Shown here: piece after piece, positions 1-7,284 of the stretch
How positions within the stretch are numbered: the first letter of the stretch is position 1
How the letters are laid out: every line of letters begins with the position of its first letter
Assembly: GCA_964546955.1 (NCBI GenBank)
Contig: CAZJLP010000081.1
Span: 1-15,670, forward strand
From: CAZJLP01 sp964546955
GTDB lineage: Bacteria > Verrucomicrobiota > Verrucomicrobiia > Opitutales > Opitutaceae
Reading direction: 5' to 3'
DNA: 15,670 nt
Notes under the pieces: model-generated
What the model saw: the letters and a program-made list of their open reading frames with translations, nothing else
What the model was told of the DNA's origin: nothing
Databases searched by the model: none
Position numbers and translations under genes: made by a program

Positions 1-396
1 ATCGTCGATCAAGTCGTCGAGTTGGGCAAAGAGCAGTTCGTTGGAGAAACCATCGCGCGAATAATTGATGTAATACACGCTCCCCCGGCGCAGCAGGAAG
101 CCCCGGAGCAAAAAAACCTGTTCCGTAGCGTCCGGGACAAATCCGCCCAGCACGATCGTGGGCACAGAGCCTTTGCGAGCCTCATGCAAGACCGTGGCCA
201 ATTGATGCGGACCCGCTTTCCCGCTGGCTAGGACCCTTTCTTGAGCGCGCTTGTGCCGCACTTCGTAAGGCAACGCGCGAGGCGGGCGCAGCTTGTAACC
301 CGTGGTCCGAATGAGGGTCCGGAAGGGCTGCGCCGGCGACATCCGGCCAAACACATTGAAGAAAGAAAGGGCAGGAGCGAAGCTCAGCGCAGGCAT
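1..396 (-). CDS. Putative alpha/beta-hydrolase-like protein, N-terminal 132 residues (runs off left edge)
   Basis: An open minus-strand frame starts at the ATG whose complement is 394-396 and runs without a stop for 132 codons to the window edge, so the C-terminal part is missing. The translation reads like a real protein: a Pro/Arg-rich N-terminal stretch, then a hydrophobic strand (PTIVLGGFVPD, about residues 84-94) followed by FLLRGFLLRRGSVYYINYSRDGFS. A beta-strand ending in a Gly-rich turn, then a second strand with a Tyr-rich end, resembles the start of alpha/beta hydrolases (strand 3, oxyanion loop, strand 4). The nucleophile elbow and catalytic triad would lie outside the window, so the family call is tentative. 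An in-frame TAG lies 16-18 bases upstream of the ATG, which fixes the start closely. No clear Shine-Dalgarno site is visible. The gene is divergent from the pseudouridine synthase, with about 70 bp between them. Confidence 0.55.
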   Translation of the reverse strand, partial: MPALSFAPALSFFNVFGRMSPAQPFRTLIRTTGYKLRPPRALPYEVRHKRAQERVLASGKAGPHQLATVLHEARKGSVPTIVLGGFVPDATEQVFLLRGFLLRRGSVYYINYSRDGFSNELLFAQLDDLIDD

Positions 397-465
397 GAGA
401 AAATACAGAAGCTAGTGCGGCTTTAGAGGGTCGGAAGGTAAAGTCAAAGCAACGTCGTCACCGGA

Positions 466-1338
466 ATGTTTCGGATCGCTGGGGCCGCCATAACCAACCA
501 GCGGCCGGAAAACGATTTGCCCAACAGTTCGGACATCGTTCAGGGTGATGGGGTGGGTTTACCTGCCGTAATTTTTGAGGATGCTACGATGATCGCGTTC
601 GATAAGCCAAGCGGTTTGTTGGTCGCGCCAGACCGCTGGGACAAGAAGCGGGAGAACCTCATGGGTATTGTCCATCAGGCACTTGGGCACGGGGTGGCCA
701 ATGTGCACCGGTTGGACGCGGACACCAGTGGAGTCTTGCTTTGCTCAAAAACCAAATCCGCCCTCGATTTCCTCAGCGGCCAATTTCAGTCGAAAACGGT
801 CGAAAAGGTCTATCACGCTCTGGTTGCGATCCTGCCGGTTGACGAAGCCATGAAGGTCGTCGCGCCCATCCGCACGCCGGAGGGCACTCTCCCGGACGCG
901 TTTTCGATCGACGTCGCGCTGGGTGAAGACGAGCAGCAACCCGGTCGCATGCGCGTCTTCAAGAGGCGCGGCGGGAAACCCTGCCTGACCGAATTCCGCA
1001 CCCTCGAGCGATTCGGGCGGTTTGCCTTGGTCGAGTGTCGGCCCCTCACCGGCCGGACGCATCAGCTTCGTATCCATTTGGCGGTGGCCGGCGCGCCGAT
1101 CTTGAACGATCGGTTCTACGGGGTGCCCGAACTCAAACTGCTCCTGTCCGATCTGAAACGGGGCTACAAAGGCCGCGATGATGAAAAGCCGTTGATCGAC
1201 CGCTTGGCCCTTCACGCCAGCCGGTTAATCGTGAAGCATCCGGAAACCCGTGAGCCGATGGAGATCAAAGCGGAGCTTCCGCACGAATTCGAGGTGGCGT
1301 TGAAGTACCTGCGGAAGTTTGGCGCAAAGCGGGGCTGA
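466..1338 (+). CDS. RluA-family RNA pseudouridine synthase
   Basis: This 290-residue protein should convert specific uridines in rRNA or tRNA to pseudouridine. The RluA signature HRLDADTSG lies at residues 81-89, and Asp84 is the expected catalytic nucleophile. The later family motif PLTGRTHQLRIHL is at 193-205, and a further conserved block, LALHASRL, is at 247-254. The catalytic domain begins almost at once (IFEDATMIAFDKPSGLL, from about residue 36), so there is no N-terminal S4 RNA-binding domain, unlike RluC and RluD. That makes it a short RluA/TruC-type member whose target cannot be read from sequence. The first 30 residues are poorly conserved in character, and a GTG at codon 30 is an alternative start. 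It stands alone between a divergent gene and a convergent desaturase gene. The family call is very firm; the substrate is unknown. Confidence 0.95.
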   Translation: MFRIAGAAITNQRPENDLPNSSDIVQGDGVGLPAVIFEDATMIAFDKPSGLLVAPDRWDKKRENLMGIVHQALGHGVANVHRLDADTSGVLLCSKTKSALDFLSGQFQSKTVEKVYHALVAILPVDEAMKVVAPIRTPEGTLPDAFSIDVALGEDEQQPGRMRVFKRRGGKPCLTEFRTLERFGRFALVECRPLTGRTHQLRIHLAVAGAPILNDRFYGVPELKLLLSDLKRGYKGRDDEKPLIDRLALHASRLIVKHPETREPMEIKAELPHEFEVALKYLRKFGAKRG

Positions 1339-1380
1339 GGCAGGTGAAGTTAGGTTTTGGCCCCGCGGGATTCAGAACGC

Positions 1381-1410
1381 AAAAAACCCCGGACGATGAT
1401 GTCCGGGGTT
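1381..1410 (-). terminator. Intrinsic terminator of the desaturase gene
   Basis: A perfect 10-bp inverted repeat (AACCCCGGAC / GTCCGGGGTT, 1385-1394 and 1401-1410) encloses a 6-base loop. Read on the minus strand, the stem runs into six consecutive T (complement of 1381-1386). It sits about 30 bp past the stop of the minus-strand desaturase. There is no T tract on the plus-strand side, so it should act mainly on the desaturase transcript, although the hairpin also lies 45 bp past the convergent pseudouridine synthase gene. Confidence 0.9.
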
Positions 1411-1438
1411 GGTGGAGGGGACGAGGGGACGTTTCGCG

Positions 1439-2539
1439 TTAGGCGTCTCGCGAAGAATCCGGCTGCACGAGCGGGTTTTTCTTCTGCAGCTCTTCCGCGA
1501 GTTCGGTCATGTCTTTGTGCATTTCCGCTTCGTCGGCTTTTTTCGGCAGATTGACCTGTGAGGCCTGGACGGTCGCGATGGCGATGGCAGCCGCGGCGGG
1601 CACGACATGGCGCAGCGCCGAATACTCCGGGTGAACCAGGGCCGCTTTTTGCGCAGCTGCGACCGACGCCGCGTGTTCCGCGGCGAGGCCTTCTTCGAGA
1701 ACCGACTGAGGGACTGGCTTCAGGCCCCAAATGAATCCGGTCCAGGAAAGAAGCTTGAGACCGTAGTAGGTCGGATCGACTTCCCACCAGTAGAAGCCAT
1801 TGCGGGTCGCGCTCTGGTAACGGTGATGATTATTATGCCAGCCTTCGCCGAGAGTGATCAGGGCCAGAAGGAAGCTGTTGCGCGAATCGTCCTCGGTCTT
1901 GAAGCGGCGGCGGCCCATCAAGTGGGCCATGGAGTTGATGCAGGCGGTGCCGTGAAAAAGTGCGGTGGTGCTGATAAAGAAGCCCCAAACGAGCAGCTGG
2001 GGGCCATTCGTGCCCAGTTGGGGTGCCCACGCGGCGAGGGATTCACCCGTGAAATAGATCGCGGTGGCGAAGAGGACGGGAACAATGATGTCCCAGCGAT
2101 TGAGGAACACGAGTTCCGGGAACTTCGCCAAGTCCTTCACCTTCGTGTAATCGGTCGGGAAATTGCGGCGGCTTGTGATCCAGCCGATATGGGACCACCA
2201 GAAGCCGTGCACGTGCGGGGAGTGAGCGTCCTCTTCCTCGTCGGAATGCTGGTGGTGGTGGCGATGATGATAAGCCCACCAAAGCGCCCCGCGTTGCACC
2301 GTGGTGCCGCCCCAAACGGCGAGCAAAAACTGGCCGATCCGGGTGGTACTGTAGGTCTTGTGGGAAAAATAGCGGTGATAAATACCCGTGACGACGAACA
2401 TCCGAAGGAAGTAGAGAGCCACGGCCGTCCAGACAGCGAAGGGGCTAATTCCGACCCAGAGAGCGCCGAAACAACCGAGATGCAGGATTAGAAAGGGGAT
2501 GCAGCGCATCCAATCCACCTTGTCGGGCTCGTTGCGCAT
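1439..2539 (-). CDS. Membrane fatty-acid desaturase (delta-9 acyl-lipid/acyl-CoA type)
   Basis: A 366-residue integral membrane di-iron desaturase that should insert a cis double bond into saturated acyl chains to adjust membrane fluidity. All three histidine boxes are present: HRYFSH (residues 55-60), HRHHH (92-96) and HNNHH (235-239), plus the extra metal-ligand region NSMAH (202-206) typical of the SCD/Ole1/DesC class. Hydrophobic segments lie at about 12-52, 69-80, 151-165 and 182-200. After the desaturase core, from about residue 280, there is an Ala-rich C-terminal extension with a possible extra hydrophobic stretch (310-327) and a charged tail. The ATG at 2537-2539 was chosen because the family sequence starts there and GAGGGG lies 8 bases upstream. 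The frame stays open 143 codons further upstream, but that part has no family-like character. Acyl-CoA, acyl-ACP or lipid as the substrate cannot be decided from sequence. Confidence 0.93.
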   Translation of the reverse strand: MRNEPDKVDWMRCIPFLILHLGCFGALWVGISPFAVWTAVALYFLRMFVVTGIYHRYFSHKTYSTTRIGQFLLAVWGGTTVQRGALWWAYHHRHHHQHSDEEEDAHSPHVHGFWWSHIGWITSRRNFPTDYTKVKDLAKFPELVFLNRWDIIVPVLFATAIYFTGESLAAWAPQLGTNGPQLLVWGFFISTTALFHGTACINSMAHLMGRRRFKTEDDSRNSFLLALITLGEGWHNNHHRYQSATRNGFYWWEVDPTYYGLKLLSWTGFIWGLKPVPQSVLEEGLAAEHAASVAAAQKAALVHPEYSALRHVVPAAAAIAIATVQASQVNLPKKADEAEMHKDMTELAEELQKKNPLVQPDSSRDA

Positions 2540-3034
2540 GGCCTCGGGCCCCTCAGGTGTGTAGTCGGCATCAATCCACTGGACCAAAGCGGCGGCGGAG
2601 CGACGGAACTTTTGCGTTATCGTAGAGCGGGGAGACGGAGAAGGAGGCAGGGCTGACACAGGCGAAGGATGACTTGAATTCGTTGAAAACGGCGGAAAGG
2701 AATGATGCCGAGACCGGCAAAGCAAGCTGAGTTTGATCAATAATGTTAACGAAACTGCGGAACCCATCGGCACACGAGGGAGTTCTCTTGAATGAGCCCG
2801 CCGGCCACCCGCTATTGTGTTGCTCTGTTTTTCTTTGCGCCACACGCCAGCGGAGGTGAAGGTTCGGGCACGTATGAACGTCCGGACGGTTAGCCGCACC
2901 TTTTCTTTACTTCTACAGAATGGCGCAAGGCTCGCTGGATGCCGGGCGACAAGGCGCTGGCTTCGCAACTAGCTCCCCGGGGTCCTCGTTGGAACAATCC
3001 GCGACGTGCGGACACCGTGAGCCCCGCTCCAGCC
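2540..3034. other. Gene-poor divergent intergenic region between desaturase and GT9 genes
   Basis: About 500 bp separate the two divergent starts (400 bp if the longer GT9 start at 2939 is used). Both strands have open frames here, but their residue composition (Arg/Ser/Pro-rich, no recognisable motif) looks like chance coding in GC-rich DNA. It is AT-richer around 2730-2760 and 2810-2930 than its surroundings, as expected for promoters. I see no RNA gene, no repeat and no convincing -35/-10 pair. It most likely holds the promoters of both flanking genes. Confidence 0.5.
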
Positions 3035-3988
3035 ATGTCACCTTTTCTGCAAAAGATCTACGCCGCCGCCCTTGCGCGGTATTTCGACTGCCTGCGGGTC
3101 CTGCATCGCCGGCCCCTGCTTCTGTTTTTCCGGGACGGAGGCATCGGCGACATTCTCTGTACGTTTCCGGCGGCGGCGGCGCTGGCGGACCAAAACCCGG
3201 AGGTGCTCAAGGTTTATTGCACAAACCCCGCCTTCGTCGATCTGCCGCGCACGCTCCGCCGTTTCGACCGGGTACTGGGGATCAAATGCAACGATCTCGT
3301 GGCGGCCGCCGCCCGCCGGCACCGCGTGGTTCGATTTCGGTATCCCGACGAGGAGCCCCCGGGCTTTTCGCAGCACTATCTCGCGGACGAATTCGCCCAG
3401 GGCTGCGGCCTGCCGGCGGGTTTGCCGTGGCCCAAACTCGATCTGGGGGCGCCTTCGCCCAGGGTGCAGGCTCTCTTCGACGCCTCCCCGCTGCCCGCAG
3501 TGTGTATCCACACAGGCCCCACGTGGGCGGTGCGGGAGTGGCCCGCGGCCGCCTGGGCGGAACTGGCGGCGAAGTTGAAATCCCACTACGGGTGTCGTGT
3601 CCTCGAGATCGGAGCGCGGAGGCATTTCCGCGAAGGCGGGCGGGAAGACCCCGCCGTGGCGGGGGCGGAGGACTGCCGCGATCGCTTCACTTTGCTCGAG
3701 ACCCTGCAGATCATCGGCCGGAGCCGGCTGCTGCTGGGGATCGATTCCGGCATGATCCACGGCGCGGTGGCGCTCGGAATCCCGGCGGTGGGCGTGTTTG
3801 GTCCCACCTCAGCGGCGTTGCGTTTGCCCTCGAGAAAAGCGGTGGGAGTGGCGGCGGAAGTGCCCTGCCTTGGCTGCCACCATCGGCATCCCCGGCTGCA
3901 TTGGCAGTCCGGTTGCGAACACGACATCCGCTGCATGAAGACCCTCTCGGTGGAGCGGGTATTTACAGAAGCCTTACACTTGTGGTAA
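3035..3988 (+). CDS. Glycosyltransferase family 9 protein (heptosyltransferase-like)
   Basis: A 317-residue GT9-family protein, the family that transfers ADP-heptose or similar sugars onto the LPS inner core on the cytoplasmic face of the inner membrane. The N-terminal Rossmann half starts with LLLFFRDGGIGDILCTFPAA (residues 28-47), matching the family's GD-x-L-x-x-x-P acceptor-side motif. The C-terminal half has the hallmark nucleotide-sugar segment LLLGIDSGMIHGAVALGIPAV followed by GVFGPT (232-258). Near the end, Cys278, Cys281, Cys294 and Cys300 form the conserved C-x2-C...C-x5-C pattern seen in many GT9 proteins. The frame opens further upstream with an ATG at 2939 (32 extra residues with no family character), and neither start has a good ribosome site; I prefer 3035. 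It is a lone gene, so the acceptor and sugar donor are unknown. A lipopolysaccharide core or surface glycan role is inferred from family. Confidence 0.87.
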   Translation: MSPFLQKIYAAALARYFDCLRVLHRRPLLLFFRDGGIGDILCTFPAAAALADQNPEVLKVYCTNPAFVDLPRTLRRFDRVLGIKCNDLVAAAARRHRVVRFRYPDEEPPGFSQHYLADEFAQGCGLPAGLPWPKLDLGAPSPRVQALFDASPLPAVCIHTGPTWAVREWPAAAWAELAAKLKSHYGCRVLEIGARRHFREGGREDPAVAGAEDCRDRFTLLETLQIIGRSRLLLGIDSGMIHGAVALGIPAVGVFGPTSAALRLPSRKAVGVAAEVPCLGCHHRHPRLHWQSGCEHDIRCMKTLSVERVFTEALHLW

Positions 3989-4006
3989 AGACTTGGTGAG
4001 GAAATC

Positions 4007-4015
4007 TGCTATAGT
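4007..4015 (+). promoter_or_regulatory. Candidate extended -10 promoter for the first TonB-C-domain gene
   Basis: TGCTATAGT combines a TG extension with a -10 hexamer matching TATAAT at five of six positions, about 20 bp after the GT9 stop. A -35-like TTGGTG at 3993-3998 is only 11 bp away, too close for normal spacing, so an extended -10 reading is preferred. It predicts a 5' leader of about 120 nt ahead of the ATG at 4143. That leader contains the inverted repeat at 4038-4055. Confidence 0.45.
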
Positions 4016-4037
4016 CCTTCTGCGTGGGGGAGGGACC

Positions 4038-4055
4038 TCACACAAAATATTGTGA
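4038..4055. promoter_or_regulatory. Operator-like inverted repeat in the leader of the TonB-C-domain gene
   Basis: TCACA (4038-4042) and TGTGA (4051-4055) form a perfect 5-bp inverted repeat around an AT-rich 8-bp centre. This is the layout of a dimeric regulator site. It lies about 25-40 bp downstream of the candidate -10 element, where a bound protein could block elongation. No regulator gene adjoins it, so this is only a shape-based suggestion. Confidence 0.3.
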
Positions 4056-4142
4056 AAGGCAGGGAGAGCGTGAGCGTAAGGTCGAAGATTCTTGTCGGTG
4101 CGACGTTCACCTGCCCCCATTGATAAGTCTCACTAACCAAAA

Positions 4143-5240
4143 ATGAAACCAACAAGTCAGATCAAAGGTTACTTCTCGGCTCTCGCTGTATTCGCGGGGT
4201 CAGTACTGCCGATGAACGTGTGGGCCTATAGCGGCGCCATGATCGAAGAGGTGGAAGCTACTGCCGCGAACAAAGTGCTTCCGAAAGTCATAAAGCAGAG
4301 CGCCCCGATTTACCCAAATTCGCTGGTGCGCTCGGGTACGGAGGGGATTGTTATCGTCATGTTCACGGTGGACGAGGAGGGCAAAGTTCGCGACGCCGAG
4401 GTCGCCAGTTCGCCGGCTCGCGCCCTGAACCCTTATGCGGTGAGGACGGTCGGCAAGTGGGAATTTGCGCCTGGGATGAAGGATGGAAAGAAGGCGCCCT
4501 TCCGGCTCAAAGCCGCGGTCGAGTTCAAGGCCGATAGCAAGGGCGATCGCGTCGAGATGGCGCTGGCTGCGCCCGCGGCCGTTGCGCCTGCCAAAGCCGC
4601 GGTGCCGTACGACACGGCTCCGACCGCCAAGCGCAAAGTCGCGCCGGTTTACCCGTTGGAGATGCTTCTGGCCGGACGCTCCGGCTGGGCGGAAACCAAC
4701 TTCGTGGTCGATTTTTCAGGCCGTCCTCTCCTGGCCAACCCCGCCGGAGCCAGCGACGCCGCCTTTGCGAAGGCTGTCCTGGCGATGGTGGAGGCCAGCG
4801 AGTTCTCCCCGGGCAAGAAAGACAAGCGCCCGGTCATCTCGCCGACGAGCGAACGCTACACCTTTGCCGGCGAAGAGTCGCTCGATCCGACCGCCCGCCG
4901 CATCCTGGCCGAACTGCGCAAGGAAAGCCCCGCGCTTCTCACGGTCCAAGAACTCGACGAGCGCCCCAAAGCCACCGTCCAGCGTTCGCCGACCTATCCT
5001 CGCGCGTTGCGCGACGACGGACTGACCGGTCAGGCTGAAATCGAATTTGTCGTCGACAAGGACGGCCGAGTGCACTTTCCCCACATCGTCTCCGCCAGCC
5101 ACGAGGATTTTGGTTGGGCGGCCGCGACGGCGGTCGCGCAGTGGAAATTCGCTCCTCCCCAAAAGAATGGCGAGAAGGTCGAAGTGCGCATGAAGACCCA
5201 GGTCCTGTTTGACGCCCGCCAGCTCGCTGCGGCGGACTGA
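4143..5240 (+). CDS. Exported protein with three TonB C-terminal-type domains
   Basis: A 365-residue protein with a signal-peptide-like N terminus (hydrophobic residues 10-28 ending near Ala29). Three TonB-C-like units follow. Unit 1 (about 47-130) has APIYP, then GIVIVMFTVDEEGKV and WEFAPG. Unit 2 (about 164-242) has APVYP and AETNFVVDFSGR. Unit 3 (about 278-357) has SPTYPRAL, AEIEFVVDKDGRV, the block SASHEDFGWAAA and WKFAPP. The family pattern is a YP turn, a G-x-V/A-x-h-x-F-x-V-D strand, D/G turn, and a W/F-x-F/Y-x-P end. True TonB has one such domain after an N-terminal anchor and a long Pro-rich spacer; this protein lacks the Pro-rich spacer and no ExbB/ExbD is nearby, so classical energy transduction is doubtful. 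It may be periplasmic and bind TonB-dependent receptors or peptidoglycan, but its function is unknown. It is followed by its own terminator and a shorter paralogue. Confidence 0.85.
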   Translation: MKPTSQIKGYFSALAVFAGSVLPMNVWAYSGAMIEEVEATAANKVLPKVIKQSAPIYPNSLVRSGTEGIVIVMFTVDEEGKVRDAEVASSPARALNPYAVRTVGKWEFAPGMKDGKKAPFRLKAAVEFKADSKGDRVEMALAAPAAVAPAKAAVPYDTAPTAKRKVAPVYPLEMLLAGRSGWAETNFVVDFSGRPLLANPAGASDAAFAKAVLAMVEASEFSPGKKDKRPVISPTSERYTFAGEESLDPTARRILAELRKESPALLTVQELDERPKATVQRSPTYPRALRDDGLTGQAEIEFVVDKDGRVHFPHIVSASHEDFGWAAATAVAQWKFAPPQKNGEKVEVRMKTQVLFDARQLAAAD

Positions 5241-5265
5241 GTCTTCCTTCAGTTGAGTTTGTCAC

Positions 5266-5304
5266 AAGAGGGAATCGCCGCGGCGATTCCCTCTTACTTT
5301 TTTT
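5266..5304 (+). terminator. Strong intrinsic terminator between the two TonB-C-domain genes
   Basis: A perfect inverted repeat covers 5266-5295 (left arm begins AAGAGGGAATCG, right arm ends CGATTCCCTCTT), with the central CCGCGG as the loop. It is followed by ACTTTTTTTT (5296 onward). It lies 25 bp past the stop of the first gene. It separates the paralogues transcriptionally, implying a separate promoter for the second. Confidence 0.92.
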
Positions 5305-5342
5305 GGGCGAAGGGGTTGAAGAAGGGCTTCAAGGGGTAAAGT

Positions 5343-5371
5343 TTGCACGAAAAGCGTCGAAATAGTCTAAA
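5343..5371 (+). promoter_or_regulatory. Weak candidate promoter for the second TonB-C-domain gene
   Basis: TTGCAC (5343-5348) and TCTAAA (5366-5371) are 17 bp apart, matching sigma-70 consensus at three and four positions. The spacing and the position, after the terminator and about 60 bp before the ATG, are right, but the hexamers are weak. A promoter somewhere in 5305-5420 is required by the terminator upstream. Confidence 0.3.
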
Positions 5372-5432
5372 TAACCCTCTAGGGCATTATTTCGCACGAG
5401 CCCCCCTTCGCTTCTTCAACTACTTCATCAAG

Positions 5433-6158
5433 ATGAAAGCTTTCCACGCACATCTGCTTGTCGCCATCGCCGTCGTTGCCACTGCTCTGCCCACCTGGGG
5501 CCAAGGCAACAAGGCGGCCGCCACGCCAAACGCGGTCAATTCGGTTCGCCGCGTAGCACCGACCTATCCCTACGACCTTCTTATCCAGAACAAGTCCGGG
5601 TTCGCCGAAGTTCAATTCACCGTCGATTACTCGGGTCGTGCCATCATGGTCCGCAAGAAAGATGCGAGCGACGAGGCCTTCGCCAAAGCGCTCATGGCGG
5701 ATATCGAGTCCAACGAATTCATTCCCCCGCGGATCAACGGAGAGCCCCGTTTGGCCACTTCAACCCAGCGGTTTCAGTTTTCAGGCGATTCCACGATGAC
5801 CGACGCGACCCAAAAGGCGGTGCTGGCCGAGCTCCGCAAGCCCAATCCGAAGATCTTGTCTGCCAAGGAATTGGATAAGGCACCTTTTCCGGTGAGGCAG
5901 GACCCCCCGGGTTTCCCCTTTGCGCTGCAAAGTGACAACCTGTCGGGCAAGGCGGAAGTGGAGTTCGTCGTCGACCGCGAAGGTCGCGTGCTTTTCCCGC
6001 GGATCGTCAGCGCCAGCCACGAAGATTTTGGCTGGGCCGCGGCGTCAGCCGTGTCGCGCTGGCGCTATCAGCCGCCCGTCAAGGGGGGGGCCAAGGTCGA
6101 TGCCAGGATGTCCGTCGTCATTAACTTTGACGCCACCACCCTCGCGGCAACCTGGTAG
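5433..6158 (+). CDS. Exported protein with two TonB C-terminal-type domains, paralogue of the preceding gene
   Basis: A 241-residue protein with a clear signal peptide (Lys2, hydrophobic residues 7-20, likely cleavage near 23-25). It has two TonB-C-like units, at about 38-118 (APTYP, AEVQFTVDYSGRA) and 150-232 (AEVEFVVDREGRV, SASHEDFGWAAA, WRYQPP). They align end to end with units 2 and 3 of the upstream protein, including the intervening T-x-KAVLAELRK-like helix, so the pair arose by duplication with gain or loss of unit 1. The ATG at 5433 was chosen because the signal peptide starts there; an in-frame TTG at 5343 would add 30 residues that spoil it. In the second unit the usual YP is replaced by GFPF. 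No Pro-rich spacer or cytoplasmic anchor is present. Function is unknown; a periplasmic role beside its paralogue is inferred. Confidence 0.85.
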   Translation: MKAFHAHLLVAIAVVATALPTWGQGNKAAATPNAVNSVRRVAPTYPYDLLIQNKSGFAEVQFTVDYSGRAIMVRKKDASDEAFAKALMADIESNEFIPPRINGEPRLATSTQRFQFSGDSTMTDATQKAVLAELRKPNPKILSAKELDKAPFPVRQDPPGFPFALQSDNLSGKAEVEFVVDREGRVLFPRIVSASHEDFGWAAASAVSRWRYQPPVKGGAKVDARMSVVINFDATTLAATW

Positions 6159-6173
6159 CGGGTTGAGAATCTA

Positions 6174-6280
6174 GAGTTGAGAGTTGAAAGCCGGACTCGG
6201 AGCACTCTAGGCCGCGTCGTCGCCTCATCGCCTGCGCGAGGAATCTCGCGGAACGACGCTCAGTCCTCCACGCTCAACTC
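6174..6280. repeat. Heptamer tandem repeat and inverted copy in a convergent intergenic region
   Basis: GAGTTGA occurs twice in tandem at 6174-6187, and its exact complement TCAACTC is at 6274-6280, close to the stop of the convergent minus-strand gene. Between them, CGCGAG (6235-6240) and CTCGCG (6245-6250) form a 6-bp hairpin with a GAAT loop. Neither strand has a good T tract, so this is at best a weak bidirectional transcription barrier. The 7-bp period recalls the other heptamer blocks at 12356-12445. Confidence 0.45.
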
Positions 6281-6283
6281 TCG

Positions 6284-7276
6284 CTAGCGCCGCGCGCCGG
6301 GGCTTGAGGCGTCGTACCGCACCAGTGGTGGGTTGCCCTGCTCGCCGGTTACGAATAGATGGCTGTCATCGCTGGAAAAACAAATCGCCTCGGCTTGGCT
6401 CAAGCCGTGGGGTTCGAGCACTTCCGGGCGGTTTGTAAGAGCCTCCACCCAGCTTTGGTTTTCCTCGCGGCGGTAGAGCAAAACATCGCCGTAGGTGAGG
6501 ACGGCTGCGGTGCGGCCATCGGTCGACATTGCGAGACCGGTGGGTTGTCCCCGATACCGACCGCGGGGCACCGGGAAAAGTCTCTGCCACCGCGTGGGTT
6601 GTGGCGGTGCTCCGATCGGGCCTTCGAGTTTGGCCACGACGATGTCGGTGGCGCTTCGCGAGCTCTTGGGCCGCAGAGGCAGCGAGTAGAGCAGCGGCGG
6701 CTTCGATCTTTTGGTGAGGAGATGGATCTGCCCACGGCGCGGATCCACCGCGACCGCTTCGCAATCGTGTACGCCGTCCTCGAAGCGGTAGTTGATCGTC
6801 CACGACGGCGCGGCCGCCAGTTCTTTTTCAGGACTCAATGCGTCCGCAGGCGGTTCGGCCACCACGTGAAGGATGCAGTGCTTGCGGGCGGCATTATTGT
6901 TTCCGACGTCGGCCACGAGCAGGTAGGCGACACCGCCGAGGGTGAAGGACGCCAGGTCCTCCCAGTCGTGATTGATCACGCCTGACAAGCGAATCGAGCC
7001 ACGAAGCCGTCCGTCCGTGCCCACCGCGTAGATGATGGGCTGGCCCCGACTATCGTTGTGGCTCCACAATAGATCGGCGGTGCGGCGCGAGGGGGCGAGG
7101 CCGCTTGCCTCTCGAATGAGGTCCGTCCTGATCGGCGTACGATCCGCGACCCGATGCGAAGGCTGGCAGGTTGCGAAGAGCACCAGCCACGCGACGGCGG
7201 CGTTTGCCGCGACGACGAGCCAAACGCGCGGGCTTTTCCAAGGAGGACGCCCCCGGAGTTGCGGTTCCAGCGCCAT
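6284..7276 (-). CDS. Membrane-anchored beta-propeller-like protein of unknown function
   Basis: A 330-residue protein with one N-terminal membrane segment (about 17-36) after a short basic cytoplasmic tail, so the bulk should face the periplasm. Cys37 follows the segment, but F-A-T-C is a poor lipobox, so a membrane anchor is more likely than a lipoprotein. The soluble part has repeated strand-turn elements: EASGLAPSRRTADLLWSHND (56-75), an acidic patch INHDWEDLA (101-109), VADVGNNN (121-128), DCEAVAVDPRRGQI (171-184), QPTGLAMSTDGRTAAVLTYG (244-263) and QAEAICFSSDDSHLFVTGE (294-312). E/T-x-h-A/C-h-S-x-D-x-x repeats of this kind are typical of six-bladed propellers such as the SdiA-regulated/phytase-esterase-like group. 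The enzymatic activity cannot be named. It starts 8 bp after the stop of the upstream NTF2-like gene, so the two are almost certainly co-transcribed. The longer frame upstream overlaps that gene and is not used. Confidence 0.75.
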   Translation of the reverse strand: MALEPQLRGRPPWKSPRVWLVVAANAAVAWLVLFATCQPSHRVADRTPIRTDLIREASGLAPSRRTADLLWSHNDSRGQPIIYAVGTDGRLRGSIRLSGVINHDWEDLASFTLGGVAYLLVADVGNNNAARKHCILHVVAEPPADALSPEKELAAAPSWTINYRFEDGVHDCEAVAVDPRRGQIHLLTKRSKPPLLYSLPLRPKSSRSATDIVVAKLEGPIGAPPQPTRWQRLFPVPRGRYRGQPTGLAMSTDGRTAAVLTYGDVLLYRREENQSWVEALTNRPEVLEPHGLSQAEAICFSSDDSHLFVTGEQGNPPLVRYDASSPGARR

Positions 7277-7284
7277 GTGTCCAG

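Noticed and set aside
241..426. A short plus-strand open frame of 61 codons near the left edge.
   Set aside because: The opposite strand encodes a more protein-like 132-codon frame; the plus frame is basic and without motif.
2540..2968. The desaturase frame stays open for 143 codons upstream of the chosen start.
   Set aside because: The added residues have no desaturase features, are rich in Arg, Ser and Pro, and lie in the AT-richer divergent promoter region; a GAGGGG site fits the internal ATG at 2539.
2920..3999. A 359-codon plus-strand frame covering the GT9 gene in another phase.
   Set aside because: It is Gly/Arg/Pro-rich with no motifs, whereas the alternative phase holds the full GT9 signature.
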